From: Gammaproteobacteria bacterium
Lineage (GTDB): Bacteria > Pseudomonadota > Gammaproteobacteria > UBA4575
NCBI GenBank assembly: GCA_026713925.1
Contig: JAPONM010000061.1
Coordinates: 62,001-126,000 of the forward strand
Reading direction: 5' to 3'
DNA: 64,000 nt
Under the pieces are notes generated by a model. It was given only the letters and a program-made list of their open reading frames with translations. It ran no database searches and had not been told where the DNA came from. Every line of letters starts with the position of its first letter. Position 1 is the stretch's first letter. Shown piece by piece: positions 1 through 9,058 of this stretch. The position numbers were made by a program, and so were the translations under genes.

Positions 1-951
1 CAAATCCGGGAAATTATTGAGGCTGCACGGAAAGAAAAAAAACAGGTCATTGTGGACCCCAAGGGAACCTGCTTTGACAAGTACAGGAATGCAAACATTA
101 TCACGCCCAACTACCAGGAGTTTATGCAGGCTGCAGGCCCATGTGAGGGTGAAGCCGAACTTGAGGATAAGGCGATCAGCATGTGCAAGGAACTGAATCT
201 TGATGCATTGCTGCTTACGCGCAGTGAGCGTGGCATGTCTTTGTATGTGCGGGACCAGCAGGTAAGACATTTTCCTACCCAGGCCAAGGAAGTCTACGAC
301 GTCACGGGTGCCGGGGATACGGTTGTCGGGCTGTTTGCATCTGCAATTTCTGCAAATTTTTCCCTGTCGGAATCCGTGAAAATTGCAAATCTGGGAGCAG
401 GGATCGCGGTGAGTAAACTCGGAACGGTTTCTGTGACAGTCGAGGAGCTGGATCTTGGCTTGCATGCCCCTGCCGTCAAAGGAAAAAGGGTTGCGGACAT
501 TGATGAGTTAAGGCGTTCACTGTCTGTGTTGAGAAGCAGTAATGAAAAAATTGTTTTCACCAATGGGTGCTTTGATCTGATTCACCGTGGCCATATCGCT
601 TGTTTGCGTGATGCCAGGTCCAGGGGAGACTGCCTGGTCGTCGCTATAAATGACGACGATTCGGTCAGAAACCTGAAAGGTGACGGCCGTCCTGTTTGCA
701 GTCTGCACAACCGCATTGCCGTACTGGAGGAATTAAGCTGCATTGACTGGGTCATACCGTTTTCTGAACAGACCCCGCTGGCCTTGATACGGGAGTTAAA
801 GCCCGACGTCTATATCAAGGGTGGGGATTACGAAGAAGATGAGCTTGTTGAATCCGAACTGGTCCGCAGTTACGGAGGTGAGGTCATTCTGTCACCCTAC
901 ATAGAAGGCTGCTCGACAACAACCATCATCGATTCCATATTGAATTCTTGA
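1..951 (+). CDS. hldE: Bifunctional heptose-7-phosphate kinase / heptose-1-phosphate adenylyltransferase, 5' end missing
   Basis: The reading frame is open from base 1, so the gene starts upstream of the window; 316 codons are visible. The first half is the C-terminal part of a ribokinase-fold (PfkB) domain, with the conserved DVTGAGDT catalytic/anion-hole motif at about bases 298-321. The second half is a nucleotidyltransferase domain starting with TNGCFDLIHRGH (about bases 565-600), which carries the HxGH signature. This kinase plus cytidylyltransferase-like fusion is HldE (RfaE), a cytosolic enzyme that makes ADP-heptose for the LPS inner core. The waaF, waaA and kdkA genes downstream fit that role. 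The GTG at 52 is internal to the kinase domain and is not the real start. Confidence 0.96.
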   Translation, partial: QIREIIEAARKEKKQVIVDPKGTCFDKYRNANIITPNYQEFMQAAGPCEGEAELEDKAISMCKELNLDALLLTRSERGMSLYVRDQQVRHFPTQAKEVYDVTGAGDTVVGLFASAISANFSLSESVKIANLGAGIAVSKLGTVSVTVEELDLGLHAPAVKGKRVADIDELRRSLSVLRSSNEKIVFTNGCFDLIHRGHIACLRDARSRGDCLVVAINDDDSVRNLKGDGRPVCSLHNRIAVLEELSCIDWVIPFSEQTPLALIRELKPDVYIKGGDYEEDELVESELVRSYGGEVILSPYIEGCSTTTIIDSILNS

Positions 952-1341
952 TTTGGGTGTCAGCGGTTCACCCCCTTGCTGCCCCCACGTCTCCTGGATG
1001 GGCATTCCAGTGGCGTTACACGGGTAATGCAATGGCAGACAAGGTCATGGCACATGCAACACATGGTTGTATACGTATTGCTGCCTCGCAGGTTTTCTTT
1101 GCAATACCAGAATATCAAGCAGCAACGGTTTCAACGCCATGCATAGTGCTTCGTACAGTATGACTTTGTTGCGGAGTTGGAGTAGGGTAAGTTGGCTTTT
1201 CCACTGCGCTTGTACTGCAACAGTGGGTGGCATTTGGTATAAAAGTGGAATTGAGTATGTAGCTGTGCAGGGATTGCACAATGTTGAAAACTGGAAGCGA
1301 AGTAGTTACCAGCAGCGTTAACTTGGCAAGGATCAAACGGT
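952..1341. other. Intergenic stretch between hldE and a membrane-protein gene
   Basis: This 390-base gap shows no convincing gene; the short open frames have no recognisable protein features. There is no clear intrinsic terminator after hldE. A possible promoter for the next gene is CTGCAA at 1215-1220 and TATAAA at 1238-1243 with a 17-base spacer, but the -35 match is poor. Confidence 0.4.
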
Positions 1342-2052
1342 ATGAAGAAAGACCTGCACTGGTCGCTTTGGGTTGTACTGCCTGTGGCTGGTTTTCTCCT
1401 GCCTTACCTGTCTCGCCTTGGCACTGCAGCCGCTGATGGCTATTTGTACGGGGAGAGTGGATGGGTAGAACTGCTGACTGTGATGTACCTGCTTGTCGCA
1501 ATCCTCTTTGGTGTAATGTTTTTGGTGTCAGGCAAGGCAGGCGGCCACGGCTGGATGCGATGGTGGATGACCTTGCTGGTTCTTGGCAGCGTGTATTTTG
1601 CCGGTGAGGAAGCAAGCTGGGGGCAGCACATCTTTGGCTGGGAGACACCCGAGCAATGGCTGGACGTCAATGATCAGGGCGAAACGAATATCCACAATAC
1701 AAGTGTATTCTTTGACCAGTTTCCAAGAGCCCTCCTGTCCGTGGCAGCATTGGTCGGGGGTGTGATGGCACCTCTTTATTGTGCCGTCACTGGCCGGCAT
1801 CCGGCCAGGGGGTCACTGCAGTACTGGTTGTGGCCTACGTACGTATGCCTGCCTGCTGCACTGTTTTCACTTCTGGTAAGCTGGCATGAGAAAATGTATC
1901 GGGTTCTGGGAGTTGAAATTCCCACTGTACTGGATGTCCGGGCAGGTGAGGTCAAAGAAAGCCTGCTGGCGCTGTTTATCATGCTTTACGTCATGTCAGT
2001 CTGGTACAGAAACCGGGTATCAGATCGGGGGTGTCTGGTATCTGGCATATGA
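1342..2052 (+). CDS. Conserved six-helix inner-membrane protein, function unknown
   Basis: A 236-residue protein with about six hydrophobic segments (roughly residues 9-26, 42-62, 72-88, 131-150, 162-180 and 205-222). Between helices 3 and 4 lies a hydrophilic stretch containing EEASWGQHIFGWETPEQW and, a little later, an N-x-Q-G-E-T-N-x-H-N segment. I recall this EExSWGQ...NxQGExNxHN pattern from many hypothetical bacterial membrane proteins, so it probably marks a functional loop, but I know no assigned activity. The ATG has AAGGA about 10 bases upstream. The 3' end overlaps the convergent DUF6165-type gene by 33 bases. Position among LPS genes suggests an envelope role; this is inference. 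Confidence 0.8.
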   Translation: MKKDLHWSLWVVLPVAGFLLPYLSRLGTAAADGYLYGESGWVELLTVMYLLVAILFGVMFLVSGKAGGHGWMRWWMTLLVLGSVYFAGEEASWGQHIFGWETPEQWLDVNDQGETNIHNTSVFFDQFPRALLSVAALVGGVMAPLYCAVTGRHPARGSLQYWLWPTYVCLPAALFSLLVSWHEKMYRVLGVEIPTVLDVRAGEVKESLLALFIMLYVMSVWYRNRVSDRGCLVSGI

Positions 2053-2424
2053 TTTTTCTTCCACGATAGTGGAGCCGAGCAACGCATTGATTTCTTTCTT
2101 GATCGCTGCACGCTTGTCGTTTTGCACGTATACGGAACGTGCCAGATCTATGAATTCCTGACCGAATTCTTTTTCCGCTTCCTTGATGCGAAGTTTATCT
2201 TCTATCATCCACAAGTCCTGATTGACTGTCTTGAGGGCTTGTTTGAATGACTGGACCTTAGTGTCGTCCAGAGAGGCTTGTTGCCATACCCGGGTCAACA
2301 GTTTCAGTTCTGTCTCCACGTTTCGAAGTTTCTCGGCATCGCTGATCTGCTGTGCCTTGATCTCCAGTATGGTAATTTTATCCAGCAGTTCTCCGGGCGA
2401 TACGGGTACGCATATATTCTCCAT
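2020..2424 (-). CDS. DUF6165-type small protein of an LPS locus
   Basis: A 134-residue, mostly helical and charged protein starting MENICVPVSPGELLDKITIL. The VSPGELLDKITILEIK opening is what I recognise as characteristic of DUF6165 proteins, which often sit among glycosyltransferase genes. No signal peptide or membrane helix is visible; long amphipathic helices suggest a coiled, cytosolic protein. It lies 24 bases downstream of the GT9 glycosyltransferase gene on the same strand, so the two are probably co-transcribed. Function unknown; a helper role in core-sugar addition would be inference from context only. Confidence 0.8.
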   Translation of the reverse strand: MENICVPVSPGELLDKITILEIKAQQISDAEKLRNVETELKLLTRVWQQASLDDTKVQSFKQALKTVNQDLWMIEDKLRIKEAEKEFGQEFIDLARSVYVQNDKRAAIKKEINALLGSTIVEEKSYARYQTPPI

Positions 2425-2448
2425 TGTGCAGATTCTGGCAGTGGTATG

Positions 2449-3489
2449 TTATCGGTTGCTGTCCAGGGCTTTCAGTCTGGAGATCACATCATCTACTGTA
2501 ATCAGGTCCATGACTCCCGGATATTCCAGTTTCGTTCCCCATTTTAATTCATTTTCAGATTTGTTTTTGAAAGTTTGCGCAGCCACCCCGTACCGGTTGA
2601 CACACCATTGCTGACTGAAATAGGGACCGCTGCGCCTTGGGTTGCTGGCAGCATAAAGCCCGATGACAGGTGTGCCCAGACCGGTGGCCATATGTGCTGG
2701 ACCGGAGTCTGGCGAGATAATGACATCGGCACCCTGCAGCAATGCAAGGAATTTTTTCAGGGTGTCCTTGCCAATCAGGTTCAGGGCTTTCATTTTCATG
2801 TGGCTTTCAATTTCCTGCCCCATGCGCAGTTCTGTTACGGAATTTCCCCCGCAGAGTATGACTTGGGCATCCAGTGACCGGATTGCGTCGTCAGCCACGG
2901 CTGCATAGCGTTTTGCACTCCAGTTCCTGAGGGGATGACTGGAACAGGGGCTGATGATCACTTTGAAACGGCCAGCCACCAGGTGCCTTTTGGCAAACTG
3001 GTAAGCGTCATCCGGGATACTGTAATCCCAGCGCATATCACGATGAGTCAAACCGATATGTTCGATGAAGCTGAAAAAACTGTCCAGCACATGCTGATGC
3101 GATGCAGGACTGATACACTGTCTGATAAAAAGGGAATGCAGATCCTTGGAGCGTGCCCGGTCGTAACCCAGTTTCAGGTCCGCATGAATCAGTGTGCTGA
3201 GGATGTTAGCCCGCAATGAAACCTGGGCACAAAGCAGTACATCAAATTTCCGGTGCCAGGTTTTCCGGACAATAGACTGGTAACTGCGTATCGCATTCGT
3301 TTTGTCAAACTTGATAAACTCGATGCCGGGAATGTCATGGACCAGCCTGGCTTCATTTTTTCCAATGATCCAGGTCAGTTCAGTATCAGGCCAGAATTTT
3401 TGGATCGTGCGCACCACCGGGATCATATGTGTTACATCGCCAATTGCAGAGAGCCGCACGAGGCAGATGGATTTAGGTGGATTGCCCAT
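2449..3489 (-). CDS. Glycosyltransferase family 9 protein (heptosyltransferase-like)
   Basis: A 346-residue protein with the GT9 layout. The N-terminus has VRLSAIGDVTHMIPVVRTIQ (about residues 11-30), the acceptor-side loop typical of WaaC/WaaF/WaaQ-type enzymes. The C-terminal half has the nucleotide-sugar motif SPDSGPAHMATGLGTPVIGL near residues 260-280. GT9 enzymes transfer ADP-activated heptose to the LPS inner core at the cytoplasmic face. The window also has a clear waaF at 8033, so this copy may be WaaC-like heptosyltransferase I or a later core enzyme; I cannot decide which. It is the first gene of a two-gene unit with the DUF6165-type gene. No strong Shine-Dalgarno precedes the ATG. 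Confidence 0.88.
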   Translation of the reverse strand: MGNPPKSICLVRLSAIGDVTHMIPVVRTIQKFWPDTELTWIIGKNEARLVHDIPGIEFIKFDKTNAIRSYQSIVRKTWHRKFDVLLCAQVSLRANILSTLIHADLKLGYDRARSKDLHSLFIRQCISPASHQHVLDSFFSFIEHIGLTHRDMRWDYSIPDDAYQFAKRHLVAGRFKVIISPCSSHPLRNWSAKRYAAVADDAIRSLDAQVILCGGNSVTELRMGQEIESHMKMKALNLIGKDTLKKFLALLQGADVIISPDSGPAHMATGLGTPVIGLYAASNPRRSGPYFSQQWCVNRYGVAAQTFKNKSENELKWGTKLEYPGVMDLITVDDVISRLKALDSNR

Positions 3490-3528
3490 ATGAAGTGAGT
3501 TGCGAACCGATGTATAACCGTAAAAGCA

Positions 3529-4278
3529 GTGTCAATGGATTCTGTTGAACTTGAACACTATGGTAACGACATTGTTGCCTATGACAAAACCCTGTTTCCG
3601 GAATTCCCGAATGATCTGTTTAATCCCGAATTCCTCTCTTCAGAGCCTTTGCTGCAATACAGACACCTGTTGCCGACCCGCGTAAAAGGCCGCGGAGGGC
3701 TACATCTGTTCACGTATCATGACCAGTCCCTGGTGCTGCGTCATTACTATCGTGGCGGTGCCGTGTCAAAGTTTGTCAAGGATGCCTATCTGTGGTGCGG
3801 CTTGTACAAGACCAGAGCCATGGGCGAACTTCAGACCCTGTTTGCCCTTCAGCGCCTGGACTTGCCAGCCCCGGCTCCTGCTGCTGCACGGATACGAAGG
3901 ACAGGCCTGATGTACAGGGCAGACCTCGTCACCCGCTTCATCCCGAAGGCACAGCCACTGAGCATGAAGTTGAGCGAGCATCCACTTTCGGCAGACACCT
4001 GGCGCAGGATCGGGGCGGTGATCAGGCAGTTTCATGACAAGGGCTGCAATCATGCTGATCTCAACGCACACAATATTTTGCTTGATGAAAAAAAGATGGT
4101 GTATCTGATCGATTTTGACAAGGCGGTGATTGGCCGGAGCGCGGGTGCATTTCAGAAAACCAATATTGCACGACTGCAGCGCTCACTGCTTAAACTGAGC
4201 AATTCGGATTCTGCGTTCCATTACTCTGACCGCGATTTCAATTCGTTAATGGAAGGCTATGGTCCAGGTCAGTGCTGA
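3529..4278 (+). CDS. kdkA: 3-deoxy-D-manno-octulosonic acid (Kdo) kinase
   Basis: A 249-residue protein kinase-fold enzyme. The catalytic loop HADLNAHNIL is at residues 175-184 and the metal-binding LIDFDK at about 193-198, as in KdkA/InaA-type kinases. KdkA phosphorylates Kdo on lipid A at position 4 using ATP, at the inner membrane. The neighbouring convergent gene is waaA, the Kdo transferase, and the two overlap by 10 bases at their 3' ends. KdkA beside WaaA suggests a mono-Kdo, phosphorylated inner core as in Haemophilus and Bordetella; that is inference. The start is uncertain: GTG at 3529 or ATG at 3535, neither with a strong Shine-Dalgarno. Confidence 0.93.
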   Translation: MSMDSVELEHYGNDIVAYDKTLFPEFPNDLFNPEFLSSEPLLQYRHLLPTRVKGRGGLHLFTYHDQSLVLRHYYRGGAVSKFVKDAYLWCGLYKTRAMGELQTLFALQRLDLPAPAPAAARIRRTGLMYRADLVTRFIPKAQPLSMKLSEHPLSADTWRRIGAVIRQFHDKGCNHADLNAHNILLDEKKMVYLIDFDKAVIGRSAGAFQKTNIARLQRSLLKLSNSDSAFHYSDRDFNSLMEGYGPGQC

Positions 4279-5525
4279 AGCATCGGTTGCAGGCACTTCA
4301 TGTAGCTGTTCAGTACTGAAGCCTTTTGTTTGATGAACTGCTGTGCGCTGATTCCGTACTGGACCCGCATGTGGCTGTCATCGATCATGCGTGCCAGCTG
4401 ATCCCCAAGATCCCGGTTGCCAGTGACCTGGATGATTCCACCCGCTTTCAGCAGTTCCCTGGTCTCGAGTGAGAAATTGTCCATATGCGGACCCACGATT
4501 GTGCATTTGCCTAGGCCGGCAGGCTCCAGAATATTATGGCCGCCCCGGGTTATCAGGGATCCTCCCACAAACACCAGCTCTGCCTCGTTCAAATACCTGT
4601 CCAGTTCTCCAAGAGTGTCTACAATGTAGATGTCCGTATGTTCTGTAACACTGTCTTGTCGGCTGCGTAGTGCTACTGTCAATTTCTTCTGTTGCAGTTG
4701 ATGGTGTAACGGGCTTCCCCGATCCGGGTATCGTGGTGCAATAACCAGGAGATAGTTCTTTTGTTTCAGCAGGGGCAGGTGCTGTACCAGTTGCAATTCC
4801 TCGTCCTCATGTGTGGATGCCGCCAGAAGATACGGGCGCTGGATGCCTGTGGCCGGGAGGTCCATTTTGATCTGAGCCGCTGCATATTTCAGGTTGCCCA
4901 CGGTGTGTGTGGCATGACTCTCGGCACCGAGATCCAGAAATTTCAAACGATCTTCATCTGAGCGTGCGAGGATCATTTCCAGGTTTCTGAGTGAAGATTG
5001 ATATTCACTTTTCATGAACCGGTTTACGTGCAGTGTTTTGCTGGATAATCTTCCATTGATAATGGCAGTGGCAATGTTATTTTTTGCAGCCCGGTAAAAT
5101 AATGTTGGCCAGATTTCTGTTTCCAGGATCAACATGCTGCCGGGATGAACACGTGATAACAGCCGGTTGACTGCAAAAGAGTAGTCAACCGGCATGTATA
5201 CATGCATGATCTTTTCATGCAGCTGTTCCGATGCCAGCACCGCTGCAGTAGGTGTATTGGTAGTGATGACCAGGTGGTGGCCAGGATACTGGTTACACAG
5301 TTCGAGAAGCAGTGGCTTGGCGGCACTGAATTCACCTACAGACGCGCAGTGAACGAGAATCGACGGTGTTGGCACATGCGGCAAGTTAAAACCGAGACGC
5401 TGCAGGAAATATCGCCAGCCCCCGTCTTTGATAGATCGATACGTGATGTATCCAAGCACTGCAGGAGCCAGCAGGAATAACAATGCCCTGTATCGCAAGG
5501 AAGTGCGATGATGTGGTGTTGACAT
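4269..5525 (-). CDS. waaA: Kdo transferase (lipid IVA 3-deoxy-D-manno-octulosonic acid transferase)
   Basis: A 418-residue GT30 enzyme. A hydrophobic N-terminal anchor covers about residues 13-28. The ASVGEF motif at 61-66 holds the family's catalytic Glu. The C-terminal domain has the CMP-Kdo-binding segment GGSLITRGGHNILEPA near residue 320. WaaA adds Kdo from CMP-Kdo to lipid IVA on the cytoplasmic side of the inner membrane. It begins 5 bases after the tolC-type stop codon and is the last gene of the minus-strand operon pcm, rhodanese, tolC-type, waaA. Its 3' end overlaps kdkA. Confidence 0.96.
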   Translation of the reverse strand: MSTPHHRTSLRYRALLFLLAPAVLGYITYRSIKDGGWRYFLQRLGFNLPHVPTPSILVHCASVGEFSAAKPLLLELCNQYPGHHLVITTNTPTAAVLASEQLHEKIMHVYMPVDYSFAVNRLLSRVHPGSMLILETEIWPTLFYRAAKNNIATAIINGRLSSKTLHVNRFMKSEYQSSLRNLEMILARSDEDRLKFLDLGAESHATHTVGNLKYAAAQIKMDLPATGIQRPYLLAASTHEDEELQLVQHLPLLKQKNYLLVIAPRYPDRGSPLHHQLQQKKLTVALRSRQDSVTEHTDIYIVDTLGELDRYLNEAELVFVGGSLITRGGHNILEPAGLGKCTIVGPHMDNFSLETRELLKAGGIIQVTGNRDLGDQLARMIDDSHMRVQYGISAQQFIKQKASVLNSYMKCLQPMLQH

Positions 5526-5530
5526 GCAGG

Positions 5531-6868
5531 CTAATTCAGCCAGTCATCGATCTTTGCCAAATCATCCACTGACAGGGTTCCGGTGGCTTGTTTGAGCCGC
5601 AGCGTATTCAGAAGGTAGTCATAACGTGCGCGCAAATAATTCCGTTTGGCAAGGAAGGTCTCCTGCACGGCCAGCAGTACATCTACAGAAGTACGGGTTC
5701 CAGCCTGAAATTCAGCTTCAGTCGCACGGGTTGCCGCTTCGGTGGACTCCAGGGCTGTAGCCAGGGCCTTGACCCGGCTGATTGCTGAAATCACGTTCAG
5801 GTAGGTATCGCGTGCATCCCGAATGGTCGTGCGCCGGACTTTCTCATGCTCGTTTTGTACAACTGCGGCTTTATGGCGTGCCTGTCTGGTCGTATAGTAG
5901 GTTCTGCCTCCTTCAGCAATCGGGATGTTCAGTTGCAGTCCGATGAGGGTATCTTCAGTGCTTCTCGCGCCTGACAGCCCGCCAGTATCCTCGTCTGAAT
6001 ATGAGGCAACAAGATCGAGGGTGGGGAGATGACGCGATCGTTGCAATTTGATTTCCTGCTGGGCAATCTTGTTTGAATACTCACTGGACAGCAAGACCAG
6101 ATTCTGCTGCAAGGCCTTGGCCACCCAGTCTTCGGGGTCATTTGGAGCTGGGGTTACCAGCTCCATGCGGTCCGACAGCGGGTGCAGGCGATTCGGACGT
6201 TGCGCAACAATCACTTCCAGTGCATCTTTAGAGATTTCCAGTGCATTGACCGCTTCAATCTCCTCCACCACGGCCAGGTCGTAGGAGGCTTGGGCCTCAT
6301 GTACGTCCGTGATTGCAATCAGGCCAACTTCGAAATGTTCTTTCGCCTGCTGAAGCTGGCGTTTGATGGCTTTTTTCTCAAATTCCCGGAGTGTGACGAT
6401 GTCTTGTGCGGCCAGCACATCGAAGTAAGCACTCGCTGTACGCATGATCAGTGCCTGGTGAGCAGCATCCAGGTCGATCTTGGCCTTGGCTACAGAGTTT
6501 TTTGCCTGGCGCAGTTGCACATAAAAATCACGATGGTAGAGCGCTTGCCTGACATTCAGCTTGTAGCCATGTGAGTTGAAATCCACCGTTCTTCCAGGTA
6601 TTCCGAATGTTTGTCCATCGCTTTCAAGTCGATTATCCGAAGTCTGTGCAGTAATGCTGGCATGCGGCAGAAGGTTCGCCCGGGCAATTGGCCGTATCAG
6701 AATTTGGGTATTGTATTTTGACTCGGCAATTTGAACATCTATGTCGTGCTGTTTGGCCATCAGATAGATATCGAGCAGGCTTTTTGCCGCAGTGGGTCCC
6801 GATGCAGTTGCACAAAGTGAAGTGAGCAAGAAAACAGGAATGAAGAGTATCGCGGGGTTCAGATGCAT
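5531..6868 (-). CDS. tolC: TolC family outer-membrane efflux channel protein
   Basis: A 445-residue protein starting MHLNPAILFIPVFLLTSLC, a signal peptide probably cut after the CATASG region. The rest is the repeated helical layout of TolC/OEP proteins, with two similar halves; near the C-terminus are RTSVDVLLAVQETFLAKRNY and a NYLRARYDYLLNTLRLKQATG-like end, typical of TolC. It forms the trimeric outer-membrane channel used by type I secretion and multidrug efflux pumps. The frame stays open to 7069, but that extension runs through the rhodanese gene in another frame and lacks a signal peptide, so I start at 6868. The symbol is by family; no efflux pump genes are nearby. Confidence 0.92.
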   Translation of the reverse strand: MHLNPAILFIPVFLLTSLCATASGPTAAKSLLDIYLMAKQHDIDVQIAESKYNTQILIRPIARANLLPHASITAQTSDNRLESDGQTFGIPGRTVDFNSHGYKLNVRQALYHRDFYVQLRQAKNSVAKAKIDLDAAHQALIMRTASAYFDVLAAQDIVTLREFEKKAIKRQLQQAKEHFEVGLIAITDVHEAQASYDLAVVEEIEAVNALEISKDALEVIVAQRPNRLHPLSDRMELVTPAPNDPEDWVAKALQQNLVLLSSEYSNKIAQQEIKLQRSRHLPTLDLVASYSDEDTGGLSGARSTEDTLIGLQLNIPIAEGGRTYYTTRQARHKAAVVQNEHEKVRRTTIRDARDTYLNVISAISRVKALATALESTEAATRATEAEFQAGTRTSVDVLLAVQETFLAKRNYLRARYDYLLNTLRLKQATGTLSVDDLAKIDDWLN

Positions 6869-6908
6869 TAATTTTTTACCGGTCCTTGAAATGTGTAATT
6901 CTACAGTC

Positions 6909-7232
6909 TTAGTAAACCGGCATGGACGGGTCGACCTGCCTCGCCCATCCATCGATTCCGGTCGAAAGATTGATAACCCTGGTAAAACTGTTTTTTGCCA
7001 GGTAACTGGCAACTGCCCGGCTGCGGATGCCGTGGTGACAGATAACGACGATTTCCTGGTCGGGGTCAAAATCGTGCAGTGTACCCGGGATCTGTCTCAT
7101 CGGTACAAGAATGGTTTCAGGCAGATGGCAACGCTCATATTCCCACGGTTCTCTGACATCCAGCAGGACGGGTTTGGTCTCCGCCAGTTCCAGGTGTTTC
7201 TTGAGTTCTTGCGGGCTGTACTCCTTGAACAT
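6909..7232 (-). CDS. Single-domain rhodanese-like sulfurtransferase
   Basis: A 107-residue protein that is one rhodanese domain. It has LLDVREPWEYERCHLPE near residues 23-39 and the active-site loop VICHHGIRSR, with catalytic Cys65. The loop length fits sulfur rather than phosphatase chemistry. It is cytosolic and resembles GlpE/PspE-class proteins, but the physiological sulfur acceptor is unknown. Its ATG overlaps the pcm stop codon (TAATG), so translation is probably coupled. A rhodanese between pcm and a tolC-type gene is an arrangement I have seen in other gammaproteobacteria. Confidence 0.92.
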   Translation of the reverse strand: MFKEYSPQELKKHLELAETKPVLLDVREPWEYERCHLPETILVPMRQIPGTLHDFDPDQEIVVICHHGIRSRAVASYLAKNSFTRVINLSTGIDGWARQVDPSMPVY

Positions 7233-7882
7233 TATAGCTGGAAAGTCTGAGGTTCATCAAAGCCGATCAAAGGGGGCAGGCAGGTTTCAAGTAACGTTGA
7301 ACAACACAGTCCCTGTACATCAACTTTGGTGAACAGCTGGGCCTGCATCACTGGCGCTTTGCCAGTAACCACGAACATCCGTCCGCCCTTGGCCAGGGTT
7401 TTTTCAAACACATCATGGTATACAGGCATCGAAGCGGTGACGGCGATAATGTCATAGTGCCCGGTGACCCGTTGCTGCAGGGCATTTTCCCGAGAGAAGC
7501 TGACATTATCGATTCCCAGTTGCTCGACGTTCCTCTGAGCCTGGCTTGAAAGGTCCTTGAACCATTCGAGTGTGTCGACATGACTGCCCATTTTCGCCAG
7601 GCAGGCTGTGACGAATCCGCTTCCTGTTCCGATCTCCAGAATCCTGTCGTCCGGTTTGATCTGCAGGGCCTGAAGCATGCGCGCCTCAAGTTTCGGGGCC
7701 ATCATGGACTGCCCGTTTGGCAATGGAACCTCGAGATCGGAAAACGCAAGCTTCCTGTACTGTTCGGGCACAAATAGTTCACGAGGTGTTTGTTCAACCA
7801 CCTTCAATACGTCATTGTCCAGAACCTCCCAGGGGCGAATCTGCTGTCTGACCATATTGAATCTTGCTTGTTCGATATCCAT
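7232..7882 (-). CDS. pcm: Protein-L-isoaspartate O-methyltransferase family protein
   Basis: A 216-residue class I SAM methyltransferase from the ATG at 7882. The N-terminal ARFNMVRQQIRPWEVLD helix, the active-site region around PLPNGQSMMAPKLEARML, and the SAM motif ILEIGTGSGFVTACLAK are all present. PCMT enzymes methylate isoaspartyl residues in damaged proteins so they can be repaired. The frame is open to a codon at 7927; MDIEQARFNM matches how close homologues begin, so I prefer 7882, with ATG 7894 as the alternative. No clear Shine-Dalgarno supports either. It is the first gene of the operon leading to waaA. Confidence 0.88.
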   Translation of the reverse strand: MDIEQARFNMVRQQIRPWEVLDNDVLKVVEQTPRELFVPEQYRKLAFSDLEVPLPNGQSMMAPKLEARMLQALQIKPDDRILEIGTGSGFVTACLAKMGSHVDTLEWFKDLSSQAQRNVEQLGIDNVSFSRENALQQRVTGHYDIIAVTASMPVYHDVFEKTLAKGGRMFVVTGKAPVMQAQLFTKVDVQGLCCSTLLETCLPPLIGFDEPQTFQL

Positions 7883-8032
7883 CGGACCATTCATGCGTTG
7901 GTTTGTTATATTTTCGGGTGTTTGCAAACTATACCAGTATCATATATTCAGGAACTATAATCCTGCAGTTTAATTGCAGCACATCCAGGAACAATCATCA
8001 TCCACTCACCCAGTGTTGGACAGAATATACCT

Positions 8033-9058
8033 TTGAAAGCTAGGAAAATACTTGTAATAGGCCCGGCATGGGTCGGTGACATGGTGATGGTCCAGAGCCT
8101 GTTTATGGCTTTGAAACATCTGAATCATGAAAACATCATTGATGTAGCGGCACCGTCATGGTCGGCCCCCGTGCTGGCCCGCATGCCGGAAGTGAGAAAC
8201 ATCATTGAGGTAGACCTTGGCCATGGTGAATTGGGATTTTTGAAGCGACTGCGTACTGGCCGGGCACTGCGGGGCAGGTATGATCAATCCATTATCTTGC
8301 CCAGATCTTTCAAGTCTGCACTGATTCCCTATTTTGCAGGCATTCCACAGCGTACCGCTTACCGGGGTGAAATGCGTTACGGGGTCGTAAATGATATGCG
8401 CATACTGGACACGAATGTGACTTATAAGGCGGTCGAACGGTATGTAAACCTGGGGGTTGACCGATCACAGTCCGGGCAGGTTCCTGAAATTCGTTTCCCG
8501 AAATTGCAAGTGCATGAAGGCAAGCGCAGCAAGGCGGCAAACAGACTTGGCGTAGACGCTGCGGCTCCATCTGTTGCCTTAATGCCCGGGGCGGAATTCG
8601 GCCCATCCAAACGCTGGCCGGCAAGGTATTTCGGCGAATTGGCTGCCCTGTTTGGACAGCAAGGTTTCGAGGTATATGTATTCGGCTCTTCCAGGGATCA
8701 TGCCATTGGACAAGAGGTTGAGGGGGCCTCCGGGGGGAGTGCCAGGAATTTGTGCGGGCAGACCAGCCTGGAGGAAGTTGTCGACTTGCTGTCACTGGTG
8801 AGAATAGCCATTACCAATGATTCCGGGTTGATGCACATTGCCGCTGCCGTAGGCCGGCCTGTAGTCGCCCTTTACGGTTCGATTACCCCTGCATACACTC
8901 CACCGTTATCCAGCACTGCAACCATCCACTACCTGGATCTGGATTGCAGTCCCTGCTGGGAAAAGCAGTGCCCATACGGGCACTACAATTGCCTGCGCAA
9001 TCTTGCCGTACAAAGTGTATTTGACAGTGCCCAGGCATTGCTGGGCAGCAGTGTCTAG
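8033..9058 (+). CDS. waaF: ADP-heptose:LPS heptosyltransferase II, TTG start
   Basis: A 341-residue GT9 enzyme with the signature ILVIGPAWVGDMVMVQSLF at residues 6-24 and the C-terminal ITNDSGLMHIAAAVGRPVVA. The GPAWVGDMVM form is typical of WaaF, which adds the second heptose of the LPS inner core. The frame has no ATG or GTG before the first motif; TTG at 8033 gives the expected short N-terminus, with only a weak purine stretch upstream. A perfect TATAAT sits at 7956-7961 upstream, but I see no matching -35. The 3' end overlaps the convergent radical SAM gene by four bases. Confidence 0.95.
   Translation: MKARKILVIGPAWVGDMVMVQSLFMALKHLNHENIIDVAAPSWSAPVLARMPEVRNIIEVDLGHGELGFLKRLRTGRALRGRYDQSIILPRSFKSALIPYFAGIPQRTAYRGEMRYGVVNDMRILDTNVTYKAVERYVNLGVDRSQSGQVPEIRFPKLQVHEGKRSKAANRLGVDAAAPSVALMPGAEFGPSKRWPARYFGELAALFGQQGFEVYVFGSSRDHAIGQEVEGASGGSARNLCGQTSLEEVVDLLSLVRIAITNDSGLMHIAAAVGRPVVALYGSITPAYTPPLSSTATIHYLDLDCSPCWEKQCPYGHYNCLRNLAVQSVFDSAQALLGSSV

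Noticed and set aside
6869-7069. N-terminal extension of the tolC-type ORF
   Set aside because: It overlaps the rhodanese gene in another frame and hides the obvious signal peptide that begins at 6868.
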